Shown: positions 5,648 to 6,014 of the stretch, one piece after another | How the letters are laid out: every line of letters begins with the position of its first letter | Position numbering within the stretch: position 1 is the first letter of the stretch | Assembly: GCA_019418545.1 (NCBI GenBank) | Contig: DYBQ01000005.1 | Coordinates: forward strand, 41,572 to 47,585 | From: Clostridiales bacterium | GTDB lineage: Bacteria > Bacillota > Clostridia > Oscillospirales > Acutalibacteraceae | Length of the DNA stretch: 6,014 nucleotides | Reading direction: 5' to 3' | Position numbers and translations under genes: made by a program | The notes under the pieces: generated by a model | The model's database searches: none | Told to the model about the DNA's origin: nothing | The model's input: only the letters and a program-made list of their open reading frames with translations

Positions 5648-6014
5648 ATGACGATTCGAAAAATGACCCTAAAGGATTATCCGGCTGTTTCTGGAATGAT
5701 GGAAGCCCTTCACCGCCTTCATGTGGAAAACCGTCCGGATTTATTCACACAGGCGATGTGCGAAAACTTTCAGGAAAAATATGAGGAAATGATACAGGAC
5801 GATACTTGTATCCCGTTACTGGCAGAAGAAAACGGCTGTCCAATGGGATTTTGCATACTGTATATCCAGGAGCCCAGAGGAATCATGCTGCAAAAGTCGG
5901 CTCATATGGATGACCTGTTTGTCGCGGAAAATGCCCGGCACAAAGGCGTGGCGAAAAAGCTTTACAGAGAAGCGCAAACCCGGGCGCATGCCGCCGGAGC
6001 GGCTTGTATGACGC
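5648..6014 (+). CDS. GNAT-family N-acetyltransferase, N-terminal part (3' end outside window)
   Basis: The first 122 residues are visible, with no stop before the window edge. The chain opens MTIRKMTLKDYPAV, the usual first strand and helix of GNAT enzymes. It continues through an acidic helical stretch (about 38-52) and a central strand (GFCILYIQE, 67-75). The diagnostic motif A is HMDDLFVAENARHKGVAKKL (86-105), where R97-H-K-G100-V-A102 matches the Q/R-x-x-G-x-G/A acetyl-CoA pyrophosphate loop. It should therefore transfer an acetyl group from acetyl-CoA to an amine; the acceptor (small molecule, antibiotic or protein N-terminus) is unknown. The only nearby Shine-Dalgarno-like sequence is AAGGA at 5630-5634, 13 bases before the ATG, a longer spacer than its neighbours have, so translation may be weak. 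No better start lies upstream in frame. It follows aroC by 74 bases and has no obvious link to aromatic synthesis. Confidence 0.85.
   Translation, partial: MTIRKMTLKDYPAVSGMMEALHRLHVENRPDLFTQAMCENFQEKYEEMIQDDTCIPLLAEENGCPMGFCILYIQEPRGIMLQKSAHMDDLFVAENARHKGVAKKLYREAQTRAHAAGAACMT

Overview
The window reads as a piece of a bacterial chromosome, most likely from an anaerobic Firmicute of the class Clostridia. The basis is strong AAGGAG-type ribosome binding sites before almost every gene, mixed base composition, clostridial-style active-site motifs in AroA (ESGSTLRF) and AroC (GGSHTE, GGGHFSGR), and the tyrA-aroB-aroA-aroC gene order. This placement rests on recalled family patterns, not on a search. 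All six genes lie on the + strand, and no gap between them exceeds about 80 bases.

Layout: bases 1-464 hold the 3' end of tyrA (prephenate dehydrogenase). aroB (3-dehydroquinate synthase) is at 524-1570. A type I sulfatase at 1649-3133 interrupts the aromatic cluster and has its own plausible promoter upstream. aroA (EPSP synthase, 3211-4521) and aroC (chorismate synthase, 4494-5573) follow and overlap by 28 bases. A short spacer (5574-5647) carries a perfect 10-bp inverted repeat and a possible five-codon reading frame. The window ends inside a GNAT-family acetyltransferase that starts at 5648.

Function: AroB makes 3-dehydroquinate from DAHP. AroA and AroC carry shikimate 3-phosphate to chorismate. 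TyrA acts after chorismate mutase, on the branch to tyrosine. The remaining steps (DAHP synthase, dehydroquinase, shikimate dehydrogenase, shikimate kinase, chorismate mutase and prephenate dehydratase) are not in the window and must be encoded elsewhere. The sulfatase and the acetyltransferase have no evident role in this pathway.

Most of the window is ordinary core metabolism. The points worth a second look are the signal-less sulfatase inserted between aroB and aroA, the palindromic spacer after aroC, and the absence of an ACT domain in TyrA. I saw no mobile element, CRISPR array, tRNA or rRNA, and nothing that amounts to a convincing new multi-gene system.
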